Part shown: one piece after another, positions 50,152 through 62,375 of the stretch
Layout: every line of letters begins with the position of its first letter
Position numbering within the stretch: the stretch's first letter is position 1
Source: Maratus speciosus
Taxonomy: Eukaryota; Arthropoda; Arachnida; Araneae; Salticidae
Reading direction: 5' to 3'
DNA: 64,000 bases
Assembly: GCA_963932465.1 (NCBI GenBank)
Contig: OZ010795.1
Location: 522,231,451 to 522,295,450, forward strand
Program-made: the position numbers and the translations under genes
The notes under the pieces: model-generated
Seen by the model: only the letters and a program-made list of their open reading frames with translations
What the model was told of the DNA's origin: nothing
Databases searched by the model: none

Positions 50152-50340
50152 GAAAGCATTTACTCTGTTTGCAATAACCTTTTTAGTAGATTTCAGTAGT
50201 TGATAATTTCCCTCATTATTGTAGGTATCTCTTATAATATCTCCATATAACTTTTTGCATATTATGGCATAGTTAGTGTTTACTTTATCCACATATTTAA
50301 TGATAACATTATCCTGGAGATTATTTACTGATTTAATCAA
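49413..50340 (-). pseudogene. Broken reverse transcriptase gene
   Basis: Minus strand, from 50340 downward: NYAIICKKLYGDIIRDTY, a (TA)n expansion (about 50112-50146) that disrupts the frame, then KFPYLVMISKFHKT (finger region, like the LPKLHK block). After a frame change, LHTYNFEDLYNSI, YIYKQLRGIPMGGSCSSILA (motif B region), LKIYRYIDDILVV (catalytic YIDD) and NYLDVKLEKT follow. The order matches RTs of Penelope-like or related non-LTR elements with GIPMG motifs; I cannot fix the family. The 3' part is cut by an inserted segment with poly-T. Not functional as it stands. Confidence 0.75.
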
Positions 50341-50799
50341 TTTTTTGTAAAATTATTCCGAAACCCCCTCAAAATCTTTATTGTAAATGTGTTGAAATTA
50401 TTTTAAAATATACTATCTGCATTCCTCAGAAACACTTTTTGGTAAGTTTGCTGGGTAGTAATTTTGAACATTTTTAGATTAATTTTCGAGCGTTATTATT
50501 ATTTTTTTTTTCTAAGTGTTCTTAGAGAACATTCAAATCTTATAAGTTACTACAGTGTCAAATTTGAACTTTATTGCCTTTGAATATCACAACAAGCACC
50601 ATTGTAGAACGTTTTCCGCTCCAGAACCCACATCTCCTGTAGTTAGTGAGATCGACTAAAATATAACCTGAGTTGGAATAGGGAATATTTCTATCAATTT
50701 GCTACCATAACTTTTAAAATTTGTTTCGTAAATATTACTTCTTTCTAATCTATATCTATACTAATATTATAAAGAGGTAAAAATTGTTTATTTGTAGGA

Positions 50800-52900
50800 G
50801 GTAAGCTCTGGAACTAACGAACCGATTCCAAAAGTAATGGTATCAAAATGATGGTGTTAGTCCAACTTAGAACATAGGCTATATCTTTTGTCCGTACCAC
50901 GCCAAAAGGGGGTGCAGGAGCAAAAAACGTTCTACAAATGCGATTTTTGTGTACTGAAGGGCCTAGAAACATGAAATTTGGAATGGTAGTTATAAGATAC
51001 TAATGATATCTAAGGACATTTCTTAAAAATTTCGAAATTGAAAATGCGCAAAAAGCGTTCTAAAAAACGTTCTAAATGGCAATTTTTACGCAATCTCAAG
51101 AAGTACCAAACCGATTTAAAAAATAATGGTGTCAAAAAGATGGTGACAACCCTTGCTTCAACATTGGTTACATTGTATGTCAGTGCCGCTACCCCGAAAA
51201 GGGGTGCAGGAGCAAACAAACGTTCGAAATTACTATTTTTGTGATACTGAAGGGCCCAGATGCATGGAATTTGGCATGGTAGTTACTTATTAGATATAAA
51301 TGATCTCTAAGGACATTTCTTAAAAAATTCGAAATTTAACAGGGGTGGAAATGTGCAAAAAGGGTTCTCAAAAACGTTCTAAATGGTGATTTTTACGCAA
51401 ACTTAAGGATTACCAAACCGATCAAAAAAATAATGGCGTCAAAATGATGGTGACAACCCTTGCTCCAACATAGGCTACATTTTATGTCGGTGCCATCACC
51501 CCCCCCCCCCCCCCCCCCAAGGACGTACAGGAGCAAAAAAAACGTTCGAAAATGTGATTTTTCTGTAACTGAAGGGCCTAGAAACATGAAATTTGGAATG
51601 GTAGTTAATTATAAGATATAAATGATTTCTAAGAACATTTCTTAAAAAATTCGAAATTTATAAGATGTGAATATGCGCGAAAACAGTTCTAAAAAACGTT
51701 CTATATGGCGATTTCTACGCAATCTCAGAAAGTACACAACCGATTTCAAAAGTAATGGTTGGAAATTGATGACGACAGCCCTTGCTCCAATATAGGATTT
51801 ACTTCATGTCGGCATCACTACCACCTTGCGGATGCATTTTAAAAAACGTTCTAAATTGTGATTTTTGTGATACTGGTGGGGCTACCATTTTGAAACTTGG
51901 TATGGTAATTACATATGAGATGTAAATGCTCTCTGAGAAGAGTTCCTTAAATATTTGAAATTTAAATGAGGGAAAAATAAAACTTTTGTTTTATAAAAGA
52001 ACGTTCTAAAAACGTTCTAAATAGCGATTTCTACGAAATCTCAGGAAATATAAACCGATTTCAGAAGTAATGGTTTCAAATTGATGGTGACAGTCTCCGC
52101 TCCAACATAGCCTATATTTTACGCTGTTGTCCTTACCACCGGGAGTTACAGGAGCAAAAAATGTTCTAAATTGCGTTTTTGTGTTAAAGAGGGGGTCTAA
52201 CATTTTAAATTTAGAATGGTAATTACTTCAAAGATGCAAATGTTTTCTAAGAATTGTCAAAAGAAAATTCCAAATTGAAAAGCATGAAGTGAGCGAAAAG
52301 CGTTCTATAAGCGTTCTAAATTACGATTTTTATACAATCGTATGAAATACGAAACAGATTTCAAATTTAATGGTTGCAAATTGATGGTGATAGAACCTGC
52401 TCAAACATAAGCTATATTTTATGTCGGTGCCGCAAACTAGAGAGTTGCAGGAGCAAAAAACATTCTAAATTGCGATTTCTGCGCTACTGAAGAGGCTAGA
52501 AACTTTAAATATAGCACGGTCGTTACTTATAAAATATAAATGTCCTCTAAGAACAGTCGAAAATATATTCGAAATTAAAAAAGGGTGAAGCGAAGGGAAG
52601 GGGCGAAAAGCATTCTAAAAGAGACCTAAATTACGATTTCTATGGAATCTCGGGAAATAATAAACATATTACAGACGCTATTATTTGCGAATCAAGAGTG
52701 ATAGTCCCTGATCCTATACAGACTATATTTTATGCCGGTGTGACTACCACCTGGTTGGCAGGAACAACAAGAAAGCCTTTAAAAACATCAAAATTCCGTT
52801 TTCTATAGAATATTATTAAATACCAACCGATTTCAAGGTTAATGTTGGCAAATTGATAGTGACAGTCTCTGCTTCAACATTTTTCGAGACATTCTATTTC
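50800..52900 (+). repeat. Diverged tandem repeat of about 310 bp inside the Helitron
   Basis: Repeated blocks ACCGATTTCAAAAGTAATGG, TGATGGTGACAG, ATTTTATGTCGGTGCC and GGAGCAAAAAACGTTCTAAA recur every 290-320 bp, about seven times. An internal poly-C run (about 51499-51518) lies in one unit. Confidence 0.8.
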
Positions 52901-53516
52901 AACTCTACTTCGGCATTTTATGTTGCTGCTTCTAACACCAGAGAGGTGGTAGACTGTTAGACAAGAAGCTTGAAATTTGACACGATGGTTAATTTTAAGA
53001 TGTAAATGTGTTAAGATTGTTTCTAAAAAATTCAGAACTTCAAATGAATACTGAAATGAGCATATGAAATGAGCATAAAAGTCTCAAAATACTTTCTAAA
53101 TTATCATTTATTTGTAATTAGTTTTAGTTCTTCTTTTTAATTAAAATCTCATTTCTGGCTATTGCACTTTTATAATGAAGTTTAGTCATACTGTGGCTTA
53201 ATTTGTAATTTTTGAATTATTCCAAAAACTGTTCTTCTAATCAGAGTTGTATAATATAGACACACGCGCGCACGCTGTGCGCGGAAAATTTTCTGCAAAA
53301 TTCGAAACTTTGCAGAAAATTCTTTAGGGGGAAAAAAAGGAATTTTTGTTCTTGTAATTTTTTTTAAATACTGAAAAATTAAAAAAAATGTTCCCCAATT
53401 TTAAGTACGATTATTTATTGTTTGCCAGGGGTGATTCTGTTTCGAATATTCCGAAAATTTAAGGCATTCGGTTCCGAAAACTTAAAAATATCAGCCACCA
53501 TTCCGAAAATTCAGAC

Positions 53517-53517
<1 letters not shown>

Positions 53518-53553
<36 letters not shown>
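53518..53553. repeat. Poly-A tract
   Basis: About 35 A in a row inside the Helitron-like element; simple repeat. Confidence 0.85.
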
Positions 53554-53556
<3 letters not shown>

Positions 53557-53599
53557 CACCCAAATATACTGAGGATTTCAACAGATGATCGTCGAAAAT

Positions 53600-54240
53600 A
53601 AATCAATTTCGTCAATCGTTTGCAGAAAAAAATCACAAAATTTTGTCAAAAAATCGAGAAAAAAACGCGAGTTTCTTTAAAGAATCGTAAAAAAAAACAT
53701 GATTTTGTCAAAGAATCGCAGAAAAAACGCAAGTTTCGTCAAACGAGCGCAGGAAAAAACGAATTTCGTAAAAGCATAGCGGAAAAAGCGCGAATTTTGT
53801 CAAAGGAACGCGAAAAAAAACGCAATTTTGTAAAAGAATCGCGCAAAAAACTAATTTCGTCAAAGGGTTACGAGAGAAACGTGAATTTCTCCAATCGGAC
53901 GCGGAAAAAGCGCGAATTTAGTCAAAGATCGCGAAAAAAATGCGAATTTCGTCAAAGATCGCGAAAAAAACACGAATTTCGTCAAAGAATCGCAGAAAAA
54001 AGCAAATTTCGCCCAAGGAACGCAGGAAAAAAACAAATTTCGTAAAAGCATAGCTGAAAAAGTGCGAATTTTGTCAAAAGATCGCGAAAAAAATCAAATT
54101 TGTGAAAGAATCGCGGGAAAAACTAATTTTGTCAAAGAATCGCGAAAAAACACAAATTTTGTCAAAACTCAGCGGAAAAAGCGTGAATTTCGTCAAAAGA
54201 TCGCGAAAAACGAGAATTTCGTCAAAGGGCCGCAATAAAA
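53600..54240 (+). repeat. Array of about 30-bp units inside the Helitron
   Basis: About 20 imperfect copies of a unit like AATTTCGTCAAAGAATCGCG then AAAAAAACG. It yields a basic, repetitive open frame (53620-54045) and smaller ones, but these shift with the unit length and are not convincing genes. Confidence 0.85.
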
Positions 54241-54723
54241 ACTCATCGGCCTCTTTAATGATGATACCTATGAATGGACCTCTCCTTACAAAATGTGATT
54301 CAGTTGTTTCAGAATCAATGTCTATTATTTCTGTGAGCAGAGTGACTGGCATTTTGTGCGAAGAGATTATAATATTAACGATTGGACTGTTTCTAAATGC
54401 ATTGACAAAATAATTGATAAGAATTCCCCTTTTTATCATGGATTTTCAGCTTTGTTATTTTTTTAACCAACATATTCATACATTAATTTTTAATTTAAAT
54501 GGTAATTATTTTAAAACTACTGTTGTTAATTCATACCGTCAAAATAATATAACACGTTATTTTATTAAACATTAAATTAATTTGCAGAAAATTTCTGACT
54601 CAATATTTATGTGCGCAGAAAGTTTTTGGTTTTATACAAGTCTGCTTCTAATAAATTATAGTCATGGAAATATCACTTGGCATATTTCAACTATTACGCG
54701 AGCAAAGCCGCGGGGTTTGCTAG

Positions 54724-54891
54724 TATTTTATAAATGTGTGGCACTTGAGAAATCGTGTAGAATAAAAAAATTAAAATATTTGAAAAATAATTTCTTCATA
54801 CGTAGAATTTTATCAGTATTGTACAAAGCAAGTAAACATTTCTAAAATAAATTAATAAATCGAAATTGTGCAACTATTGATCTTTAGAAGA

Positions 54892-54934
<43 letters not shown>

Positions 54935-55142
54935 AGCCACAATTTGAAAAATAAGTTTCAAAAGAACATTTTATTTCTTTTTCTAATTTCAAATTTCATA
55001 ATAACAGTATTTTCATAAAAAAAAAAAAATAAAAAAAAAAAAAAAGATGATAATTCTATAACGTGTGATTCTGTGGGTATATGCTTTAGGATAATGTTTA
55101 ACTAAGCTTTGGAAGTCTGTTATAGATTTGAGCCTTTTTTGC
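54724..55142. other. Intergenic with poly-T and poly-A runs
   Basis: AT-rich; contains a T run near 54896-54931 and A-rich runs near 55018-55045. No gene. Confidence 0.5.
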
Positions 55143-55600
55143 TGCGTCCGTAATTATATAAAAACCTAGCACCTATAGTCGCCCTCTTGTCCGTCCGTCT
55201 GTCAGCGTATATCAACACAAAAACTACCGGATCGAATGGTTTGAAATTTAGTATATATAATCGTTTCGGAATTTTGTCGAATCATTTCAAATTTTATGAA
55301 AATCAAATAAAACCTAAAAATGGTATTAATAAAAGCTTTCTTCGTTCTGTTAAATCCTATCATACGTAATTAATTCAGTGATATCCCATGAGAGGAAATG
55401 ATTCTAGATTGGCATGGTGATTACGTCCGTACGATGGAGTCATATTATTTCCGTATTAGTGAAGTTAATATATATAATCGTAATAAATTTTGTATTGATG
55501 CATTTTTTGCATTAGAGTGCAACAGCTATTGCACCAAGTTCTGAATATTTATAAAACTAGTTATAGTACTACTTATAAAACTAGTAATATTACGAACGCT
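55143..55600. repeat. Dispersed repeat with TGCGT(T/C)CGT ends, copy 2
   Basis: TGCGTCCGTAATTATATAAA near the start and TATTACGAACGCTATT at the end, with the same internal order as the copy at 3359. Confidence 0.5.
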
Positions 55601-56286
55601 ATTTATAGCTATTTCCCACGTTTGACGTACAATTTTAGATTTCTTTTATTATTATTGATGTTGCGGATTCATGCAAAACAGAAGAAAAGGTAAGAATAAA
55701 TTAACATATTATCCGCTGGTGTTGCGTTGACGCAGCGGCCAAAATAATTGCTCATGCTTAAATTAATCATTTTTACACCACTACTTTAGAATTAAAAGAG
55801 TTGCCTTATTTATTGGCAGTGATTTGCTGTTTTAATAAAGCGAAAATTACCTTTCTGAATTTGCGGAGGCAAACCACTTACAGCAAGAAATTCGAAAATT
55901 CGTGCTTTATAGTTTTGGCGGATAATAAGTTAAACCGAATATAAAATTGAGCTTTTTTGCTAATTAAATTTCTCATAAATTTCTCTCATTTTTATGCTAA
56001 CATATTAAGATTTATATAACAAATTGCTTTGAAAACAACCAATGATATGAAAATATTGCATATTTAATCAAAATATTTTTTATCAGAAAATTTTCATTTA
56101 TATTATTTCATTCAATACACTATATTTCAGATAAATTCAAGAAACGAAATTGATGAAGTGCCTTCGTATTATATGTTTTAAGAAAAAGGATCTTTTTCCA
56201 TAGTTACATTTTGAGAAGAAAGTTTTAAAACTACAAACTTTTCTTGCCTGTATTTCACAGATTACTATCATTTTGTTTCATTTTTA

Positions 56287-56338
56287 AGAACGATCAGATG
56301 CATCGATAATGTCTGAGCCTATGACTTCAGGTTTTACG
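56287..56338 (+). other. 52-nt exon-like segment, copy 2 of 4
   Basis: Donor GT follows ACG at 56339. The upstream acceptor is damaged here (TTTTTA instead of TTTTTAG). Open frame reads ERSDASIMSEPMTSGFT. Confidence 0.35.
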
Positions 56339-57333
56339 GTAAAGTTCACTTTAACTTTTTAGTATAGATTTTAGATTTGCGTCTTTTTTTGTCTGTAGAA
56401 ATCGTGTATATCATAAAGATTTAAAAAAAAAAAAAAAAACATAGAGGTAGAATTTGGATAGATTCAATTGAATAGAATGAATGATTGGTTCTTCTTTTCA
56501 GAGTATAGGTTTTAGCTTTCTGCCTTTCTCATCTGTAGAAATGCTATGCATCATAAAGATAAAAAATGTATAAAGGTAGAATAGGAAAAATGTAATTTAA
56601 TAGAATGAATAAGAGGCTCTTCTTTCTTTCTTTTCTTTTCTTTTCTTTTCTTTTCTTTTATTTTTATTTTTGTATATTTTCATGCTGTAAATAACATATG
56701 ACCTGAAGAAATTGATACAACAAATTTATTATTAGCATATATATCATATCATCATACATCATAGATTTCTTATTATCATATATCGCTCACCCACAAGAAA
56801 AGTGACACATCTCCCGAAATTTCATTTTGCATTTTTTTCACTAATAGGTCTGTCATAGACGTTTCTTGCTACACAAGCAGTTTCATAAGCGTAGTAAGAC
56901 GGGAAATCACTGTATTGCTCTATATGTCCATTTGTGACAACAGAAGAGGAGCGGATTGTGTGGGGAGGTAAAATAACTCAACCCTACAAACCTAATCCTA
57001 CATCTTCATTTTTAAGGCTTTTATATTTTTATGCACATTTTTATTCCTGAACGCAGAGATAAGTGCTGCAATTTCATCTTACAGTAAAACTATGCAAATT
57101 TTCTTTTGCCTTTCCCGTGAAATTTACTTTTGTCGATAAGTGTCACTTTTCTTGCGGGAGAGCGATATTATGTTAATATATTATGAAAGACAATTAAATC
57201 TTGTGTCTGTGTCTGTGCAAATTTTATCTAAAAAACGCATGAGAAAATTTTTATCGGAATTATTTCATTAAAGGGAATCTATTTGTAATAATTCGTGAAA
57301 CAAAACTGAGCAAGTGCCTTCTTATTGTAATCT

Positions 57334-57386
<53 letters not shown>

Positions 57387-57512
57387 AAAATTCTTACCAG
57401 TTAAACTTTCAAAGTTTCAGTTTTCAAAGTAGACCAGTTCAAGACTAGTATTCAAAGTAGAACATTTTCTTGCCTGAATTTCACGGATCACTATCATTTT
57501 GCTTCTTTTTAG

Positions 57513-57564
57513 AGAACGATTAGATGCATCAATAACGCCCGAGTATATGAATTCAGGCTTTACG
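57513..57564 (+). other. 52-nt exon-like segment, copy 3 of 4
   Basis: Preceded by TTGCTTCTTTTTAG and followed by GTAAAC. Open frame reads ERLDASITPEYMNSGFT. Confidence 0.38.
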
Positions 57565-57616
57565 GTAAACATATTACGTCAACTTTTGAGTATAGGTTTT
57601 AGCTTTGTACCTTTTT

Positions 57617-58070
57617 AGGTGCGTTCGTAATTATATTAATACATAGCACCTACAGACGTCGTCTGCTGCGTCCGTCTGTCCGTCTGCTTGTATGTCCGCA
57701 TATAACAGCGCAAAAACTACCCAACCGAATAGTTTGAAATTTTAAATATATACTTGTTGCAGAATGTTGTCAAGTCATTTCAAATTTTATGAAAATCGAA
57801 TAAAAACTTAAAAAAGTATTAATAAAAGTTTTCTGCATTCTATTCAATCCTATCATACATAATTAAGTCAGTGATATCCCATGATAGGAAATTATTCTAG
57901 GTTGGCATGTTGATTATGTAATATCCACGACAGAGTCATATTATTTCCTTATTACCGGATGTAATATATAGAATCGTAATAAATTTTATATTCATGCATT
58001 TCTGCATAAGCGTTCAACAGTTATTGAACCAATATCTGAATATTTCAAAAACTAGTTTTAGTACGAACAC
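57617..58070. repeat. Dispersed repeat with TGCGTTCGT ends, copy 3
   Basis: Starts TGCGTTCGTAATTATATTAA and ends near AGTACGAACACTATTT; the same family as 3359 and 55143. Confidence 0.5.
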
Positions 58071-58531
58071 TATTTACAGTACATTTCCCACGTTTGTCGT
58101 ACAATTTTCGACTTCTTTTATTTTTATATATGTTGCGGATTCAGAAATAAAAGATGCAAAACAGAAGAGCAGGTAAGAATGAATTAAACCGAATGTATAC
58201 GTGCTACTTAAATTTCTCACACATTTCACTCATTTTTTTGGTGATATATTAAGATTGATATAACAAATTGATTTGAAAACAACTAATGATACGAAAATAT
58301 TTCATTTTCGATTAAAATATTTTTTTTCAGAAAATGTGCATCTATCTTATTTTATTCAATACAATATATTTCAGATCAGTTCAACAAACGATATTGATTA
58401 AGTGCCTTCGTATTACATGCTTTAAGAAAAAAGATTTATTTTCCATAGTTACATTTTGAGAAGAAAGTTATAAAACTACAATTTTTTCTTGCCTGCATTT
58501 CACAGATCACTATCATTTTGTTTCTTTTTAG

Positions 58532-58583
58532 AGAACGATCAAATGCATCGATAATGTCTGATCTTATGACTTCAGGCTTTACG
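58532..58583 (+). other. 52-nt exon-like segment, copy 4 of 4
   Basis: Preceded by TTGTTTCTTTTTAG and followed by GTAAAG. Open frame reads ERSNASIMSDLMTSGFT. Confidence 0.38.
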
Positions 58584-58791
58584 GTAAAGTTCACATCAAC
58601 TTTTGAGTATAGGTTTTAGCTTTGTGCATTTTTTTATCGGTAGAAATCGTGTACATCATAAAGATAAAAAATGTATAAAGGTAAAATAGAAAAAAATCAA
58701 TTGAGTAGAATGAATAAATTGTTTTTCGCTATTTTTTTTTTCACTTTCATGCTGCAAATAACATATGACATGAACAACTTGATATAAAAAT

Positions 58792-58823
<32 letters not shown>

Positions 58824-58830
58824 TTGCATA

Positions 58831-61567
58831 GGATTGATGAATACAAAATATTTAATTTAAAATTTGCTTCCAAATTAGTTGAAAATTATTTATGAATTCG
58901 GTTTTTCTGGGCTGTGCCTTTTCTGGGCTCGTTTGTTGGGTCGTGCCTATGCGTAAAAATCCATCTGTAACTAGTAAATCTGCAAATCAGGAGCCTCAAC
59001 GTCAACACTGCAACTCATTGTATTTATCACACTTTGCGTAATATTAATATTTCTACGAAAACTAAATTTAAAGATTTTAAATTACATAACCATTTATAAA
59101 AGAAAAAATATTTCGAACGTTTCAGACATTAGAAGAGTAAATTAAACAGGTTGTTTAGTAATGATATTCTGAAATTCTCATGAGCTACTTATTTTGGTAA
59201 TTAATGGCTACTCCATTGATAAAAAAGTAGATTACTTCAGGGGGTCTCTGCCCCCCTGAACCCCTAGTAGTGTAATTTAATATACATTTGTAATTTTCAA
59301 TTGATTGTGTTAATGTCCTTTAGTGATTTCAACCAATAGACGGAAACGTACATGAATTCCTTTCTACAGCCATGTATATTACGTAAGGAGTTTTACGCGC
59401 AACATATTACATTTAAAATTAATGCAGACAAAAACCCTCTTAAAATTACTGAAATCACATTTCTGGGAATTACTATGCATAGTGTGCACCATGTATTAAG
59501 GTTTGCAAAGCCCTGTATATGATTAGTTTTAAATTCTGCAAACGTCTGATAGTATACTAAATGTAGCTATGCATACCTCAAATCTCATTTTCATTAATAC
59601 TTACAAATTCCTTTTCTAGCTTTGTATATGGTCTATATAATTTGTACACCCCACATAGTAAGCAAAAATTTAGTTAACGTTAAAACGCATACAATGATCG
59701 AAAACGCTCTTCAGCAATCATCCCTAATAGTCCAGAATTGTATCCGAAATCTTTTATGTGACCCTATAAATGAACGATAAATGCGATACATATGATATTC
59801 AACGGCAATCTTCTTGTAGTAAACCACAGTAATTTATTTTAACTTGAAAATATTTAAATTAGTGCAACACAATTAACACACTAACGACGGGCAATTTTTT
59901 TTATTAAATCTGGGTTTAAAAACAGTAGAAGCTCCTTCCTCTTCTAAAAGCCTTTCGGAAATAGGTTTCTGAGATATGTTTTACATGTTTATGCAATAGT
60001 AAAAATATCTTTCAATGTACGGATGTAATATATAATGTACAATCTATAAAAAATATGGAAAACACAATATAAATGCCTTTCCTGTAAGATAGAAATCACG
60101 CCCTTAGCCAGTGATGTATTCTTAATAAAAACGAGAATTCTCGTTTCCCGTCGCCAATGTGTCGCCACGTAGGCTATATTTTAATCTACCACTGTTGTGT
60201 GACCCTGTAAAAAATGATATATGCCTTCTACCCCATATACTACAAAAATGATTCAAAAATACATATAAATTATATTATTTTGTAACAGAGTAACATCATT
60301 GAAAAAGTCCACAAAAGAAAAAATGTTTCAATATTACGCATACATTTGTGTTCCATATACACATACTATAAGGGCTACACATAACATATTTTATAGTAAA
60401 CAGGTTCTAGTGCACCTTAATAATGTATATAAATTTCATTACGTTTAAAATTGTGTAACACTACTAAAATACACCGCAGATGATTTTTCCCGTAGACTAT
60501 AATGTAATGGAATAGTTTTGAGTGCCCCTGTAATTGAGCTATGAATTCTACACACTTCATTTGCTATACCGAACATACTTTGGCAAAACTCAATAACGTA
60601 TATCAATTACATGTAATCCCGAGTGTATTTACGCAAGTTAGAGCACGTAGAGACACACGGTAGGCGACATATATAACAAAGGAAGTCATAAACAATTTTC
60701 ATCTATGTTGGAAAGGTGTTGAAAAGCATTTATATGCCTTTAACAGTATTTTTTTTTACTTATAGCATGTTGAAACTTTAGTTTAAATACATCCTAATCT
60801 ATGCGATAGCAATAACATAATTAAAGCACCCCAAAATAGGCATATAAGGAGATCTATAAACCTTTTGGAAAATCATTCATTATCGTGTCCACTGATAATT
60901 GCATAAATTGCATCGATTTGGCCCTATATTTTTTTTTTTTTGTGTGATGGCCTTTTATTAGTATCTACATTCAAATTGACGTAATTTTCTAACTTCGTTC
61001 ATATTTGACGGAAAGCTAGTTTGAAGATCAAACGTATTGGTACTAAAGATTAACTAACCATTTATTTTTCTCTGGCAGACTTTCTGCTTAATATTTTACA
61101 ATCGGGATTATTTAAATAATTTTTCTTTATAAGCTAAGAATAATATATGCTAGGCAACGGAGAAAAGGAAAAGAAAAAATGAAATATGTATCATCCAGAA
61201 TAAGAAAATTAATTAAAAAAATTCCTTATATATTAGAATAAATGTATAAAGTCCCACAAAATATTATACACGTAATTTAAAAAATCTGAAAAATATATTG
61301 ACAAAGATTCAAAATAATAGGAATAATTTAAAACTCTTATTTGGAAATTTTAGTATCCATAATTTTCCATTTAAATACGTTAATAAAACGCGTCATTTCC
61401 TTTCACAAAACGAAATTTAAAAATCGTCTGACTTGCCACAGAAAAGCATTATGGAGCAAAATAAAATGTTTCATATTTTGCGAACGAAAGAACCAAATTT
61501 AACCAAAAACTATGCAGCTAATTCCGGCTATATCGCCAACATACTCACTTAATTTCAAGCTCATAGG
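58831..61567. other. Intergenic, no gene identified
   Basis: AT-rich with no convincing open frame. Near 59228-59271, CAGGGGGTCTCTGCCCCCCTG followed by AACCCCTAG resembles a Helitron-like 3' end, but no matching 5' end is identified. Confidence 0.45.
59228..59271 (+). other. Possible Helitron-like 3' terminus (orphan)
   Basis: GC-rich hairpin CAGGGGGTCTCTGCCCCCCTG then AACCCCTAG in an AT-rich background. Only the end is recognised. Confidence 0.35.
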
Positions 61568-62047
61568 ATGTTTTTTTGTGGCAGTTATCGCGGAAAAGAC
61601 AGACAGATTAACAGACAGACTAACAGACAGACTAACAGAAATCAAAACATTTCGTGTCTCCACAGTGAGCCTTCACTGACGTTTCGGCAATTAGGTAGAT
61701 TTCGTAAGAAATACTACCTATTGCATTCTTCCCTATGTTGGAATTTTTGAAAACTTTTTGCAGATCTAAACCGATCATGACGCCTAGAACCCAAAACAAC
61801 CCTTACTTCAAAACTCTCTCTCTATATATATACATCACTTTTTTATGGGCATGACAACTTTCATTATTCTTCACAAATCTCTTCCGAATTGGCTCATAAA
61901 ATCAAGGGGTAGGAAATTTCGATCAAGTTCGTTAATGGGCAACACCGTACCAAAGGGGGTCTAAATAGGGAGGGGTTTTTGAGGAAATAGATAAAAAAAC
62001 ATAATATCTTAATTATAATACATATGAAATCAGTTTAATGCTATTAG

Positions 62048-62375
62048 ATGCAAATTTCCAACTGGGCGAAAAATGTCCGGACCAGGATTCGAACCCGGGA
62101 CCTCCTGGCTGAAGCCGCCAGTGCTCTGCCATCTGAGCTATCCCGGACGATTCTGGTCAAACTTTTTCACCCAGCTAACCTTGAAGATTACAGCATCTGG
62201 TCTGAAACCTGGTTGAGCTCAACAGAATAAATCTCAGGTAATGGAACTCCAGAAATCGCTGGATACGAAATTACACTAGATTAATTTTAACACAATTATT
62301 CTAATTGGTAAAAAAATTTCGCCCAGGACATTTTTCAAAACGGACAAAAAACGGACATTTTTAGCCCAGTTGGAA
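62048..62375. repeat. Inverted pair flanking the tRNA-like sequence
   Basis: CAAATTTCCAACTGGGCGAA then AAATGTCCGG on the left; CGGACATTTTTAGCCCAGTT then GGAAATTT on the right. The tRNA-like sequence is just inside the left copy. The unit may be a mobile, tRNA-containing palindrome. Confidence 0.6.
62075..62148 (-). tRNA. tRNA-like gene or tRNA-derived SINE head
   Basis: On the minus strand, 74 nt fold as a cloverleaf. Acceptor GTCCGGG pairs with TCCGGAC with one G-U pair; the D arm is GCTC...GAGC; the anticodon stem is CTGGC/GCCAG; the T arm is CCGGG/CCTGG with loop TTCGAAT. The internal polymerase III boxes are consensus: A box TAGCTCAGATGG and B box GGTTCGAATCC, and a TTTTT run follows 3'. 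The seven-base anticodon loop GGCTTCA lacks the usual T at position 33 and there is no clear discriminator base, so an isotype cannot be assigned. More likely a tRNA-derived repeat than a working tRNA. Confidence 0.55.

Larger units (their letters stand above)
50755..54723 (+). mobile_element. Non-autonomous Helitron-like (Helentron-type) element
   Basis: It begins TCTATACTAATATTATAAAG and ends ACGCGAGCAAAGCCGCGGGG then TTTGCTAG, lying between A (50754) and T (54724). The TC start, the CTAG end and the A/T insertion point fit the Helitron rule, and both end sequences resemble ends common to invertebrate Helentron-type elements. The interior lacks Rep/helicase; it is filled by two tandem arrays (see 50800-52900 and 53600-54240). 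Frames inside are repeat products. Confidence 0.75.
55601..58830. repeat. Diverged long repeats of 1-2.4 kb
   Basis: Blocks recur in order: GATGTTGCGGATTCA, ATGCAAAACAGAAGA then GGTAAGAAT (55665 and 58130), CTTGCCTG-ATTTCAC then ATCACTATCATTTTG (56250, 57460, 58490), and TAGAAATCGTGTA-CATCATAAAG. A CTTTT microsatellite (56616-56660), an AAAT run (57340-57385) and a TTA run (58796-58821) lie between. Three exon-like 52-nt segments are listed separately. Confidence 0.65.

Noticed and set aside
53620..54413. Lysine-rich repetitive frames inside the Helitron-like element
   Set aside because: They are translations of a 30-bp tandem repeat and change frame with unit length.
62075..62148. Selenocysteine or suppressor tRNA (TCA in the loop region)
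   Set aside because: Placing TCA as anticodon breaks the five-base anticodon stem; the better fold leaves CTT in an abnormal loop.
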